Positions 22,476 through 35,103 are shown, numbered from the stretch's first letter. The stretch is 64,000 bases of DNA from Brienomyrus brachyistius (GCF_023856365.1 NC_064554.1:8113001-8177000), one strand, 5' to 3'. Program-made: numbers and translations. The notes: generated from the sequence alone by a model not told the origin.

Positions 22476-25160
22476 AATTGAGTTTGGTCATGGGACGGGT
22501 TTACTATTGTTTGTTTACCAACAATTTTAGATGTTTACTGAATTGTTCTCCCCTATGATCTGTGGCTTCTGAGTGAGTCAGTAAATGGTTTTATAGATCA
22601 GGCACAAGCATAATTATTTTATATTAGTACTATGAATGCTGGGATTTTAGATATAGTGCATTTTTTAACAGGAAAACATTTTTGGAATGGAAATTTATAC
22701 TTTGACTTTGCTAATTTAGTTTCTTTTTTAGTTGCATTTTGTTTGCAGCTGGGGTCCTATGGACAGCATCCATGAAAAAAACAATAGCAGCTGATTTCTG
22801 TTTAGTGTGATATTTGAGTGTGTGAAGTGGCTCATTCTTACCTGAATAAGATTTCATACGGCATGTTAGGGAACATTACTGACATCCGGAGTGCTACCTA
22901 AACCCACTTTTTAGCTCTTTAAACCCAGATTGGCAGGTCAGGCCCATAATACCGCAAACACATATGGACTTTAGATGTTGGTTGAAAGTTCACATTATTC
23001 CTAATAATACTTTCTACAATTCATATATCTATGTTAAAATTACTAAGTGGATGTTAGCTGGAAGGTTACCGATGACTACAATACATTCAAAAAAGATTTT
23101 AAAAAGTAAGTGTCAGCTTAGTACCCTGAAGTAAAATACGCTCATCAGTTGTTATAGCTATGAAGGGAGCACTAACTCTATATTGAACCCTATGGATTTA
23201 GAGTGGGATGTCATGAAAGTTCTGTTACAGTAGGTACATTGGCCAGGCGTACTTTTGTCCGTGCCTGGGATGGTGCAGGAGGCCTGGAGCTTTTCGTGCA
23301 TCAAGTTGTTAAATGTTATTATAAATATGCTAATAAAATGTAACATTTTTGTACACATTTAAATACCAGAAACTATTCTAAATTCAAGTCTGCTTATTTC
23401 ATTAATTATTATTAATTAATTACATAAAAATATAAAAAATAAACTATCAATTATAATAAGAACATGTGTGAAAAACATGTTATTGACACAAACGTGATCT
23501 TTATTTAAGTACTGAGTCATTGAAAAATCTAAAAACATAGTTTACGTACTTTTACCGGCTGCCTGGTGATATGGTCACCTTCAGCCCAAGCATACCTGGA
23601 CCGAGGGTTTTATTAATTCTTTTGAAGCAAAAATGCCTGAAATTCCCCTGAAAATAGCATCACATGTACTCAAAGGTCAGTTGCTCTTTTGACATTTATC
23701 CATCCACCTATAAAACCACCCATCTTGCAAGTCCAGTACAGATTTGTGGCCTGAAGCCTGTCCCTGGTGATCCAGGTCACTAACGGGAGACACCCTGACT
23801 GGGATGCCAGTCTGTTCTGATAGGTTAAAAGCTTTTCCAAATATTATATAAAGAAGTGTTTTAATAACATTTTATTCACTGGTTTGCAGTGAGTGCTCTC
23901 CATTGTGTGCTCCCGACATACGACCGCAGTGTGCATCCAGGGCAGTGTTTTTCTTGCCATCCCCTTCTCTCATATTCATCGTGCCCTGCAGTGTGCCTGG
24001 GGAGAGCAGATACTCTGGATGGCGATTGAGGTTCTCAGCGAACGCTACGCTCTCTGTATCGATGTGCTCGGCTGCTGCCACCTCCATCTGCTATCATTTT
24101 GTCAGCAAGTCTGGCTGCGAGTCAGAGGACAGACCCTTCATTTTGAGATTGCGCTAAATAAAACTCAACTTTATTTTCTCCGTAGCCCAAACATGTCCTG
24201 TGCCCTGAGCCTGGTACTTGCAAGTGTCATTTGTTTTTATCCACCATAAGGCTAAACACCTTTTTTAGTTCTATCTGGCAGTTTTTGCAGAATGCAAAGC
24301 CATCGAACATTACATACCTGGGTTGTTAAGCCCTATTTTTCTCCTTGGAAATTCCAGGTCTTCAGCATTACTCAGGGGTCTAATGCTCACCCCGACTCTC
24401 AGGGCCTGGGTGAGCGAATTGGAAGGAGCCTGACAACAGGCTGTCTGATGGTTTCTGGTTGCCTATTATTCATTATTTGTCAATCAAAGAAATGCTTTGT
24501 TTTTTTTTATATTTTGTCTCCTCCAATCAAACGTGACGTGGACGTGACAGAGCTTAGAAATTTTTCTGCAAATATTACCCAAGCAAAATGCCACGCTCAT
24601 AAAAAAAAAAAAACAGTATTTGTTTCCAAAGACCTTAGAACAAATAAAAATGCCTTTTTCTATTTTGTAGGGATCAAAAGGGAACATATGCAGTGAGCTT
24701 GTCTAACTGGAGAGACAATATCACTGGGGAACAAAAAAAACATGGAGGAATGAAAGACTGAGTTTGTGCGTTGATCATCCTGGGGGAATGCTTTGGCGAA
24801 GAAAGAGCACATCCAGGCATTTGTATTTCTCCATACAAAAGAGACAGTAGCTGGGTATTTTCGTCGATTCAACAGCCTTTGAAAGGTCTTTGAATCTTAG
24901 TTCAAACAAGCACAGCTAGTCAGAAGTAACAGCAGCGGAACGGAGAGGAATCTTACATTCTGCAGGGGGGTAGGTGTGTAATCACAGGGCTCCATGGCAT
25001 CCTGGGCACCATCCAGTATAGTGAGAGGCTACCGGAGATAATCCCACTCGCTTTCTTTGTAGACATTTTCATGGGGGATGAGTGAGGAAAAAGGCGCTTG
25101 ACACTGTCAGAGATAAGAGGCGGCAGTCTTGCGTGTAAGACAACACTGGCGAGAGACTCC
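22476..25160. other. Intergenic DNA, mostly unassigned
   Basis: AT-rich, without recognisable exons. An open frame of 118 codons at 23893-24249 ends near an AATAAA (about 24160) but shows no known domain. A decayed SINE lies at 23697-23825. Confidence 0.3.
23697..23825 (-). mobile_element. Decayed GGAT-tailed repeat
   Basis: ATCCATCCACC at the left (reversed tail), then a diverged AAGTCCAGTACAGATTTGTG, GCCTGAAGCCTGTCCCTGG, GGGAGACACCCTGACTGGG and ATGCCAGTC, the order expected for the 3' half of the fish SINE/LINE tails read in reverse. Much more diverged than the copies at 6.5 and 9.7 kb. Confidence 0.6.
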
Positions 25161-25164
25161 TGAT

Positions 25165-25340
25165 CTTCTGTAGCCGCCTGTCCACTGAACACTGTGTCCT
25201 TCAGTTTCTGTCTGCACTAAAATCATGACTAACTGGATTGACTCTCCTCTTCTGTAGCTGCCTGTCCTATGAACACTGTGTCCTCCTGTTTCCCTCTCTC
25301 TGATCGTGCTAAAATCATGGCTAACTTGATTGCCTCTCCT
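25165..25340. repeat. Diverged tandem duplication, about 84-92 bp per copy
   Basis: CTTCTGTAGCCGCCTGTCC at 25165 recurs as CTTCTGTAGCTGCCTGTCC at 25249. Each copy continues with GAACACTGTGTCCT and, further on, CTAAAATCATG and CTAAC-TGATTG-CTCTCCT. The second copy has a short insertion. Nature unknown. Confidence 0.75.
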
Positions 25341-25736
25341 CTTGAGCCCAACAGCAGACCACTCGTGGTGAAAAGGTAGTAAATGGCAGCAGCTGTAAGA
25401 TTACAGCTCACATTTGCCTTGACAGGAGAGGTACATGGCTTGCCCTGTATGGTTTGACATTTCCTGTGTTACTGCTTCAGGCCCTCATGGCTCAGATTGG
25501 TTCCAGTGACATCAGAGGGATGCAGGGTGAGTTGTGATGGGATACAGCTGACATCAGCTCTCATTTTGACTGCCTTCATAACACAAGGATAGATTTGGTT
25601 CCTAAGGTGGGGGTGCATGTTGATAATACTGTGTACACGGTCTGCTCTGACACTAGGCATAGCCATCCCGCTATCTGCTAGCCTCTGCTCCCCCCAGATT
25701 GTCACTGTGCCAATCCTACAAATGTTCAGCAATTGC

Positions 25737-25799
25737 CTGGCTCCGCCCCACTGAGACCCCAGTCAGGATTAAACGGTGATGAATGGATGGATGGATGGA
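25737..25799 (+). mobile_element. SINE/RTE tail fragment with GGAT run
   Basis: GGATTAAACGGTGATGAATGG followed by four GGAT tetramers, the degraded end of a GGAT-tailed retroposon. The preceding CCCACTGAGACCCCAG corresponds to the usual CGCGACCC block. Confidence 0.6.
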
Positions 25800-25969
25800 A
25801 TTTTGTCTGTGTTTAGCCTCAAACAACAAACCAACACATCATTGTGTTTACATGTGGGAGCTGTTCCAATTACATGATGGCCGTCTTCTATTTCAACCAT
25901 TTTGATGGCGCTCGACATCAAACATACATATTCAAACATTTGTGAATAAATATTGTGAAAATGTCAACT

Positions 25970-26240
25970 ATAGACGCTCCCTGGGTTACGATGGTCTGTG
26001 TTACGATATTTCTACTTTACAATGGGTACTGCAGTTCCATTCTGTTTTTCACTTTCAGTTCATTATTCAATAAATTGCGTGACATATTCAACACTTTTTT
26101 ATAAAATAGGTTTTATGATAATGATTTTGCCCAACTGTACGCTAATGTAAGTGTTCTAAGCCTGTTTAAAGCAGGCTAGGTTAGGTTATGATGTTTGTTA
26201 GGTTAGGTGTACTGTATTATGTATTAAAATGCATTTTTGT
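25970..26240 (+). mobile_element. Tigger/pogo-type non-autonomous element resembling mammalian MER6
   Basis: Starts GACGCTCCCTGGGTTACGAT, with later TTACGAT and CTTTACAATGG, then TTTTCACTTTCAG, ATTCAATAAATT, GATATTCAACACTTT-like text, TATAAAATAGG, GATTTTGCCCAACTGTA, GCTAATGTAAGTGTTCT, TTTAAAGCAGGCTAGG, TTATGATGTTTG, TTAGGTTAGGTGTA and AAAATGCATTTT. In that order these match my recollection of the mammalian MER6/Tigger3 consensus closely. The right terminal inverted repeat is missing, so the copy is truncated. The family name is from memory and should be confirmed by alignment. Confidence 0.68.
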
Positions 26241-27205
26241 ATGTTCATATATATATAAAAATTCTGTTGAGATGCTTGGACTCCCCACAAACAATACTGT
26301 TACTATTTTGATTATCTATCTATCTATATATGAAACGGACATACACTGGAGTTGATTAGGAGCCACCAACTGGAGGACTGAGGTTCCAGAAACAGCACAG
26401 CACTTCATAGAAATGAACCTCTCAAATCACAGCAGGAATCAGTCTGCAAATATGCACAACACTGACCTAATTTCTGTTACTATCCACTGTTTTTATTTCA
26501 CCACATGTGCTGCTAGTTTCTCAGCGTAGACACAGAAGACTGTGAACTATTCATAGTCAGCCTCTGCATCCCCCCCCGCAGAAAATGTTTTTCCTCTCTG
26601 TTCCTCTCTGCTATTTTTTGCTACCTCTGAAATCTCACTGGAGGGGGGGTGTAATCGTGTGGATTTTATGCCCTGCTGTGATGCACAGTACAGTATAACA
26701 GATCCTAATTACTCGTCTTATTTCTTCTTGCTCCATTCCCATTGCTGTATATGATATAAATATGATCACATATTTACTTTGTAGCCACAAAAACTCAAAT
26801 GAATCTTCCTGATGGAAAACTTTCCTTTTTGTGTTTATACTCTGTCTAATCTTATTGAGAATGGTCACTCTTTCGTTTTTTTAATGTTCTCATTCCATTC
26901 TATCTGTAGTGGCACTTATCCCCTTCTAAAATGTTGCTTGTTAGAATAACACACTCTTGATAACTCGAATGACAGGACAAAGCAATATTCTTTTAAACAG
27001 TTTTCTTACAGACTTAAAGTTACACCGCTAAGTGCATGGTCAGGAAATTGGTAACTATGGTAACTTACTCCCAATATGAATAACAGACAAGACCGTGACA
27101 CAATATCAATTCACACTAATTCCAAATGCAAATTTCTAAATGTATTTTTACATTTCTAATCTAGACAATAAAGACAAATATGGACTTCTATTAAATTGTC
27201 ATTAA
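26241..27205. other. Intergenic DNA, AT-rich
   Basis: An ATCT microsatellite lies at about 26308-26330. Nothing else recognised. Confidence 0.3.
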
Positions 27206-27209
27206 TTTC

Positions 27210-29610
27210 ATCAGACACAACATTATAAGAACAACAGAAGCATGGATGAGTGACAATGATGGAGAAGAATATAATATGGTTGGTTTCACGTTGTTCCATA
27301 GAGACCGGATAGGCAAGAAGGGAGGTGGTGTTGCAGTATGCATAAAAGAGAACTTGCAGGCAAGGGTGCTGACTGATAAAAATAAAAGTACAGAAGCTGT
27401 ATGGGTAAAACTAGATGCTAAAAACTCAAATGGCCTAATTGTCGGTGTTATAGAGCATCTAATGTAGCTGTAGAGGAAAGCAGAATGTTATATGACGACA
27501 TCAGGATTTTGAGTAATAAAAATGATGTGATGGTTATGGTTCATTTTGATTTACCTGGGATACAGTGGGACATTCTGTAAATGAACATGAGGTGGTGGAA
27601 TTAGTACAGGATTATTTTTTTACTCACTTTGTTAATACCCCTACCAGGGGAGATGCTCTTCTTGATCTTGTTTTCTCAAATAACCAGGATAAGATTGGAA
27701 AATTAGAGGTTTTAGAACCATTGGACGGTAGTGATCATAACATGGTAAAATTTGAGGTTAATTTTAGTATCAGACGAGTCAAAAGTCCAAAACAAAAGTA
27801 TACAATGTTAGGAAGGTGAGCTTTGATGGAATGAGACTGTAAACTGGATGGAGTTAAATAGCAAAATGGTTGAAGAGGCCTGGGAATTTTTTAAAAGCAG
27901 ATTCTTGCAAGTGCAAGAGGACTTCATACCTGTTTCCAGCAAAACTAAATCTAGGAAACTGCAACCAAGGTGTTTTACAACGGAAGTAAAGAATAAAGTC
28001 AGGAGGAAAAGGGCTCTGTTCCGCAAATGGAAATTTACTAATGATTTCAAAATAAAGCAGGAGTATCTAAGTCTACAGGTTGAGTTAAAAATAACATTAG
28101 ACTCACTAAGAGGAATGTAGAAAGGAAGATTGCCTTTGAGGCTAATGACGTTAACGTTGATGACGTTAAAAGTTTCTTCCAATATTTTAACTCCAAAAGA
28201 GCTCTAGAAGCTGAAATCACTCATTTGCATGATAGTAACAGCCTTATAATTGAAAATGAAACTGATATAGTAAATGAGTTTAATGATTATTTTACACGGG
28301 TGTTCACAGTAGAGAACACAAGTAACTTACCACCATTCAGTATGAATACAGCGTCGTCTATGACCAATATATGTATAACTGAGGCTGATGTGGTACGAAG
28401 TCTAGCTAAGCTCAAAATAAACAAATCGTAGGGCCCTGATGGCATCTTACCTATAGCTTTAAAAGAGATGAGAGATATTATTAGCGAACCTATAAATTTA
28501 ATATTCCAGAAATCCTTATCTACTGGTGTGGTTGGAAGCATGCGACAGTGATATAACACCCAGATAGAAGTAACCCAGCAAACTATAGGCCGGAAACAGC
28601 GAGTAGTTATTAGAGGCACAATGTCACAGTGGGCCTGCGTTCATAGTGGGGTACTGCAGGGCTCAATTTTAGGACCACTATTGTTCCTAATTTACATTAA
28701 TATATACATGCATACATACAGTGAACTGGTTACATTTGCAGACGACACCAAGGTGGGTGGTGTAGCAGATACTGATTTAGCAGCAGAGAGGCTACAACGG
28801 GATCTAATTAGCAACTGGACTGATACCTGGCAGATGAAATTTAACATAGATAAATGTAAGATAATCCATGCAGGGAGCAGAAATATAAAGTACAGATACT
28901 TTATGGGTTCCACTGAAATAAAGGCAGCTGATTATGAGAAAGACCTTAGTGTGTATGTTGATACTTCGATGTCCCACTCTCACCAGTGTGGGGAAGCAAT
29001 AAAAAAGGCCAATAGGATGTTGGGTTACATCTCTAGGTGTGTGGAGCTTAAGTCAAGGGAGGTGATGCTATTATTATATAATTCCTTGGTAAGACCCCAC
29101 CTAGAATATTCTGTGCAGGTTTGGTCACCATACCTTAAGAAGGACATTGCTGCCATGGAAATGGTTCAGCGTAGGGCTACGAGAATGATTCCTGGTGTTA
29201 GAGGAATGTCTTATGAGGAGAGGTTAGCTGAGCTGAATCTGTTCAGCCTCGAGCAAAGGAGACTAAGGGGGGACATGATCCATGTATATAAGATTCTAAC
29301 AGGTCTGAATGCGGTTCAGCTAAATGGCTATTTCAATATTAGTTTAAATACTAGAACTCGTGGCCATAAGTGGAAATTAGCGGGAGTACATTTTAAAATT
29401 AATCTGAGGAAGCACTTCTTTACACAACGTGTAGTCAGAGTATGGAATAGTCTTTCTGTTAGTGTAGTGCAAGCTAAAACCCTGGGTTCCTTTAAATCAG
29501 AGCTAGATAAATTTTTAACAACTCTGCGCTATTAGTTAAGTAGCTCGTTCCCCAAACGAGCTTAATGGGCCGAATGGCCTCCTCTCGTTTGTAAATTTCC
29601 TGTGTTCTTA
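27210..29610 (+). mobile_element. CR1-type LINE, internally deleted, 3' end present
   Basis: From left to right: endonuclease remnants (TEAWMSDNDGEEYNMVGF, then GGGVAVCIKEN, then DGSDHNMVKFEVNF with the S-D-H box), a linker with MVEEAWEFFKSRFL, the segment NEFNDYFTRVF and DVVRSLAKLKINKS-stop-GPDG, then an abrupt jump to the reverse transcriptase B and C motifs. The 3' terminus AATGGGCCGAATGGCCTCC and TCTCGTTTGTAAATTTCC is the familiar CR1-type tail. Stops, frameshifts and the deletion make it inactive. No target-site duplication, as usual for CR1. Confidence 0.88.
28621..29535 (+). pseudogene. CR1 reverse transcriptase C-terminal half (304-codon open frame)
   Basis: An open frame that begins just inside the deletion junction. 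It holds SGVLQGSILGPLLFLIY (motif B), FADDTKVGG (motif C with both catalytic aspartates), QMKFNIDKCKIIHAG (motif D) and the thumb/C-terminal region with LVRPHLEYSVQVWSPY, RRLRGDMIHVYKIL and RVVRVWNSL. Motif A with its catalytic aspartate and everything between about K-I-N-K-S and motif B are missing, so it cannot be an active enzyme. The apparent start codon is incidental. The long open frame indicates a younger copy than the other LINEs here. Confidence 0.85.
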
Positions 29611-29719
29611 TTTAGGCCAAGCAACATACAACTGTTTGCGGTTTGTGCCACTGTGGTTCTGTCTCTGCACAGCTATGCACTGGAGGTACAACTTTAACAC
29701 CAGACTGTGAGAAATGACA

Positions 29720-30100
29720 GGCCCTGTGACAGGACCTCCCCCCCTCCTGTCCTCACAACATTCTACAGAGGCACTAAAGAGAGCATCCTGACCAGCAGCC
29801 TCTCTGTCTGCTATATCAGCGGCAGTGTTTCGAACCCTACAGTGAGTAGTGAGAACTCAGCCCATGGACAGTGCAACCATTCGCATATGGCAGTATGCAG
29901 TGCTAGACTGCCAGACTCTGTAACAGCTTCTTCCCACAGGCTGCCAGATTACCGAACTCCATCAAACACCAACCATGCTGACCGGTTGCGACTTTTGAGA
30001 CAGATGAATTCCAGAACACAAACATATTATTTAGATAAAAATTTTGTGACATCACTCTTAAGATGCTGTATAGTCTGAATGACAATAACGTTTGGTTCAG
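29720..30100 (+). mobile_element. Rex1-like LINE 3' fragment
   Basis: Reads TFYRGTKESILTSSLSVCYI, the thumb-domain segment seen in this LINE group, then a gap, then SHRLPDYRTPSNTNHA, and ends GTCTGAATGACAATAACGTT, a diverged form of the ACAATGACAATAAAG terminus also present at 13917. It follows the CR1 copy almost directly and lies in the same orientation. Confidence 0.7.
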
Positions 30101-31490
30101 TTCCGGTCTTGGAGGTTTGGGAGATGAGTTGCTGAGTTTTATTTTGCTGATTGGGGTCAGCAGAAACACGGTTATCACCCATAATCTCTCCATACACCCT
30201 TTTACCCTGCACTCCCTCGCACTGTGCCCACGCATCACGTGGCCAGCAATGTTGTCATGCTCATTACACCTTAAATCTAGATAAATTGGACTTGGCGGAC
30301 ACGGTCGCTATCTCTGAAGGTAAAAGGACCGGTTGCAAATCTATTGGCACGTTTTGCAAATCTGTGGGCATGGATTACGAATCCGAGAGGACAGACTTAA
30401 ACATGACTGCATTTCTTTCGCATCTGACACTAGGGTGGTTCCATATAAAATGTCACCGGGGAAAGCCCTAAATTCAGAAAATAGCGATGGTATCGGTTTC
30501 ATTGCTTTATACTCATGTAATAAATATTCAAACGTAAATTTGATGGTAATCTGCCAGAGACATAAGGAAAAAGGAAAAATAGGTTATAATGATCATCCTC
30601 AAATAGTGATAAATGGCATCCAGAAAGACGACATCACTGAAAGCAGTTTCCAATGTAATAATAACAACAATAACATATAATAATAATTATAATAATAATT
30701 ATTATTATTATACGCTAATAGTACACTAAGTCTGAACTTGACATGTTAAGAAGTACTTTTCCACGTCAAAGACCATTTTATAAATGTAAACTCTGGCATG
30801 GATTTGACCGTGCGCACAGTCGAAGATCGAATCTGTGTGGAAGAACATTTCATAAATGAGGCCACTGCTCTAGTGCCTAGCAGCTCAACGTCGAGGTATT
30901 AAGTCATCCAAAGATTTCCCGGAGAACAGCACTGGATGGCTTTTCATCTGCATGGAAAAATATGACAAATCGTCTTTTGTTTTTCCTGTCTCATCCTATA
31001 AACCCCCTTTGAAAAATGAGATAAGTCCATTATAAGGCCACGATAAGTCCAATATTTGCAAGCAAACAGAAGGAAATCACAGCATTATCATGAGAGCTGT
31101 TGACAGAGCCAAAGCTCAAAGAGAGGCTGCAAACCCTCATCACCTCAGAAAACGTTAGTGACGCAACATGCATTTCTATTGCACTGCTTTCATTTACCTG
31201 ACAGTCCTGAACAGCCAAAATTATGCCTCACTATGCATGTAAATGTGTACGAGATCAAGTTTGGAGCACAATATTATACATCAGCACAGGGCTGTAATGT
31301 AGATACCATGGGAGAAAATGTTCATTTTAACTTATCTTTACAGAATATAACACTTATCCTTTTCATTATTATGCAGAAACCAACATGGGCAGAGTTTGGG
31401 TTGGGGGGGGTGGTGGGGGCAGTGTGTGCAGTGCTTGTTTGGTGCCTCCATTAGTCCTTTTAATGGCTTAATAAAAGGGGGATGATTTAC
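30101..31490. other. Intergenic DNA
   Basis: No exon or named element recognised. An AT-only run with AAT/ATT repeats lies at about 30657-30712. Confidence 0.3.
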
Positions 31491-31795
31491 ATTAAGTGCA
31501 CCTTCATAATTAATTCATACTGCATTCTTAGAACATAGAATAAACAGCAAGTCAGTGTACCTTATAATGCATTCATAGAACATTCAGTGCACCTTCATAA
31601 TGCATTTATAAGTAGTTAACATAAGTATCATGTAAGTATACCTAAACGTCTTAAAACATTGCTTTCATACATAACACTTTCAGTGAACAAGACATAAAAG
31701 CTGTAATATGTGTTAATGACAAATATAGTCGCATAATGTATACATGCATACTGCTTATTAATGTCCTGTGAATGCATTATGAAGGTGCACTTAAT
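31491..31795. mobile_element. MITE-like element with perfect 20-bp terminal inverted repeats
   Basis: ATTAAGTGCACCTTCATAAT at 31491-31510 is exactly complementary to ATTATGAAGGTGCACTTAAT at 31776-31795. TTAA lies just inside each outer end (31492-31495 and 31791-31794), which could be a TTAA target duplication of a piggyBac-like mechanism, though the ends lack the usual CCC/GGG. A further AGTGCACCTTCATAATGCAT copy lies internally near 31587. No coding capacity. Confidence 0.75.
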
Positions 31796-32282
31796 TATTC
31801 ATTATCAAATAGTAATAGACATTTTCTGTTGGAACCTTTTGATAATAGTGCCTGTGATTCCATAACCACTTATCTGGTACAGGGTCACCCTGACATGCTC
31901 AGATTAACAGAATAACAAACCACTCGAGACAATATTTTCAACCCATTTTAAGCATCATTTTGTTAAATTCACCTTCTGGCAGAAAAAAAGCTGCTTCACG
32001 TTTTCACAGAGTCAGTTGGATAGCTTTGGATATTGTGTGTTTCCACGTAAAAAAAAAAATCTCACAGGAGAAGTTTCATGAATACTTGAATGAATTTGGG
32101 ATTATGGGCAAGACAAAGTGGCTTTTGGCATTTTCAGAGCTCATAACACTACAGAGCAGTCTCTTTCATTTCATTTCTGAGGAGCGACCATGAACACTGA
32201 ATTTCTGGAATGATGTGACAACTGAGATATACAGGACTCAGAACAGTGTTAAAAAACAGAAACATACATACACAAGCATATG

Positions 32283-32550
32283 CATACGCACACACACACA
32301 CACATGCAACGCACACACAGACCTGTAGTCATATCTTTGTGGGGTCCGTCCATTCATCCCTATGACTAAAACCCTAATTCCAGCCTATGACAACCTTAAC
32401 CCCTACCCAGTCCTAACCTTAACCACAAGTAACAAATACAAGGCAGTTTTAGGTTTTCGATTGCAGTCACATATTTTAATAAAATTGAAGTCAAAATAAG
32501 AGGTTTTCATGACTTTGTGGGGACATTTGTTCCTCACAATGTAAAGTATA

Positions 32551-32581
<31 letters not shown>

Positions 32582-32590
32582 GGCACACTC
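32283..32590. repeat. CA-microsatellite-flanked repeat with GTGGGG ends
   Basis: A CA run (about 32288-32305) is followed by CTTTGTGGGGTCCGTCCATT (near 32335), text rich in CCTAAC-like motifs (CTAACCTTAACC), then GACTTTGTGGGGACATTTGT (near 32511), a TC run and a second CA run (about 32562-32581). It resembles a frequent fish DNA repeat with telomere-like CCTAA words between two GTGGGGAC motifs; the family name is not known to me. Confidence 0.6.
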
Positions 32591-35103
32591 TAGCAATCAG
32601 AGCAAGCAGACAATTCTGTGAGCCTTTTAACTCTTCAATGAAATTCTGAAAAAGTGTCATGCCTTGAGGTTTAACCACAAAGTGGTTGCAATTTCAGTCG
32701 TTGGCAGAGAAGAGTAAACTGTCAAAGGTAAATAACAGATTCAGTCACAACAAAAAATAGGAAAGAATAAAACATAAAAACAGCATCAATTGCCAACTCT
32801 GCAGAAAGAGGAACTGTGGAAAAAAACAGTTCTGCAGAGACTGAAAGACAGTTATATAGCCATACAAACTTACACATCTCGACAGGTCATGTGACCCTGA
32901 TTCCTTGCTTCACCAATCATAGCAACCTAGTGGCCAGATCCGAGGCTTAATTAATTGTTTATTGACATACATATATCTTACCAAATAATTTTTATTTATC
33001 TTCAGATTTATACATTTATAAGCATTTAATCAAATGCTGTGCTTTAATCTTCTGATGTATATCTGTTAGCTAATTGTGGTCTGTCTCTAAGATGTGGCCT
33101 TTAAAGAGATTATTAGAACAAGAAACAATGAAAGTCATTTTATGAAAGCCGGTATAATTGTTTTGGATTAAAGACCATAAGCACGACTGATGTGAAGATT
33201 TAATCTCAGAACGGAGTTATGCAGCAGCTATGGGTGACCTTTAAAATGTTCCAGGATGTGGAAATTAAAACATAGTTTAATCTAACATTATCTTAACGCA
33301 ATTAAAAAGAAAGTGGGGGGGGGGGGTGGGGACACATCATCAGACCTGACGTTCTTCATTTTTCTCCACCTTATGGAGAATCACAGGACGAGGCAGAAGT
33401 TTCAGAAATCCATCCCTTTGCCATCACCACCTCTAAGTGGATCGCTACCCAGACAGTGCTGTGCAGCATAATCACACTGCGTGGATGTTGTGGCAGTGCG
33501 GCAAAACGCGTCTGAAATCCTGGATGCCTTTTCCTTTCCAGGGCATAAAAACATACAGTGAGCAGACTCCAGCCCAGCCTGGTTCTGACTGCCCATAAAG
33601 GCCTGTGCCTGGATCCGTTCCAAGGGCCATTCAGGGCAGAACATCCTTCAGCAGGTTCCATGACTTATATTTCAGAACTGCAATCGATATAGATTCTCAT
33701 CACCATGGCAACTCTCATTTAACTGGTGAGTTTACCGAATCACTGTACGAGGTCCATCAGTCCCAATCACACAGCTTGCTATAGCGAATACTGTTGTGCA
33801 TTTTGGAACATGCTCAGAAAGACACCAAACCCAGCTCTGTTAACTAGGACAGTAACAGTACTCGAATTTGTTGTATACTGTTCAGTACATCATTTTTGGT
33901 TTGTTATGCACAATGAAACGAATCAATGCATTTATTTACTCAGGCAGAACCTAAATACAGAAATGTTCAGCATGGAAAATATTATGCTAATTGTGGATGT
34001 GAGTTGGTTACAGCTAGTGATTGTTACAGTCAGTCATAATTGCTGGTTTGAGAACATTTGAAATTTCCTATAAAATATAACAACATCAGAGAGAGAGAGA
34101 GGGAGAGAGTAGCTGATAAGACTAGCGGTTATGTTGCTGGATACACATCCAATGCGCTAACTCATTTCAGATGATCAGCCGAGTGTTTGGACGACCGGAG
34201 CAAGGCAGAAATAGCATCTGCAAATTTATCTCAATGTAGCATCTTAGATGCCTTTGCCAGGAAATTCACACTTGGCTAAAAGATAACTGAGGCTACAGGC
34301 AGGGAGCAACAGAATGCATGGCATGGTATTATGTATTCAGATAAAAAATGCAAAAAGATAAAAAGACATTATCAAAATCACCAAGACATTTATAAAAAAA
34401 TACAGCTATAGGGCGGTCATTGCTTCTTGGCAGCAGAGAACACACCATTTAGTTCATTATGATTGTTATGATGCTACATTTTTGATTGATTTATTTCACA
34501 AATTTTACTGTATGTTTACTGAATGTTTACTATATGACAAAGAGAAGATGTCTGACACCTCAGCTCAACACAATCCAGGATTACCTGAGTGTCCGGAAAG
34601 TCCTTCAGTTTGGCAGGAATGTTAACTTTCATATCATCTGGTGACATGCAGATGTACGCTGAACCCAGGAGTGTATATAGAAGAAGGTGACCCAGCACAA
34701 AATAATCCCGCTTGTCGTGGACGGGTGGATATCAACCCTGTGCACCAAGTCTCAGTCACTATAGCCGACTGCCAGGTGATTCACGAAAAATAACTCATCA
34801 GTTAGCTGTAGTGACTGTAGTGAGGATAAAAAACAGGTACATGTACAGTATAGAAAATCCGTGCATTTAAATAACTGTAGTGTTAGTCATGTACTGATAT
34901 GCTGTTTGACAGGTCTACTATGACAATACAGAAAGTGCCCATATGTTCTGGTTTACGGTGTTCTTTTCCGGAACTCAACAGTAACATAGCTAAAGTTCAA
35001 AGTTTTATTTACCACACGCGCTCATACTCGTACAGTACAACACATGGTAATTTTTTTTTTCTGGCATATTGACACACATTGTTATATAAATAGGAAATAT
35101 ATT
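32591..35103. other. Intergenic DNA, mostly unassigned
   Basis: Contains a G12 run (33315-33326), a GA microsatellite (about 34088-34108) and no gene I can support. A minus-strand open frame at 33371-33661 has no recognised domain. Confidence 0.3.

Noticed and set aside
23893..24249. 118-codon open frame followed by AATAAA
   Set aside because: An AATAAA within an open frame is not enough; no domain and no conserved residues that I could identify.
33371..33661. Overlapping minus-strand frames
   Set aside because: Two frames open in parallel, no domain and no splice evidence.
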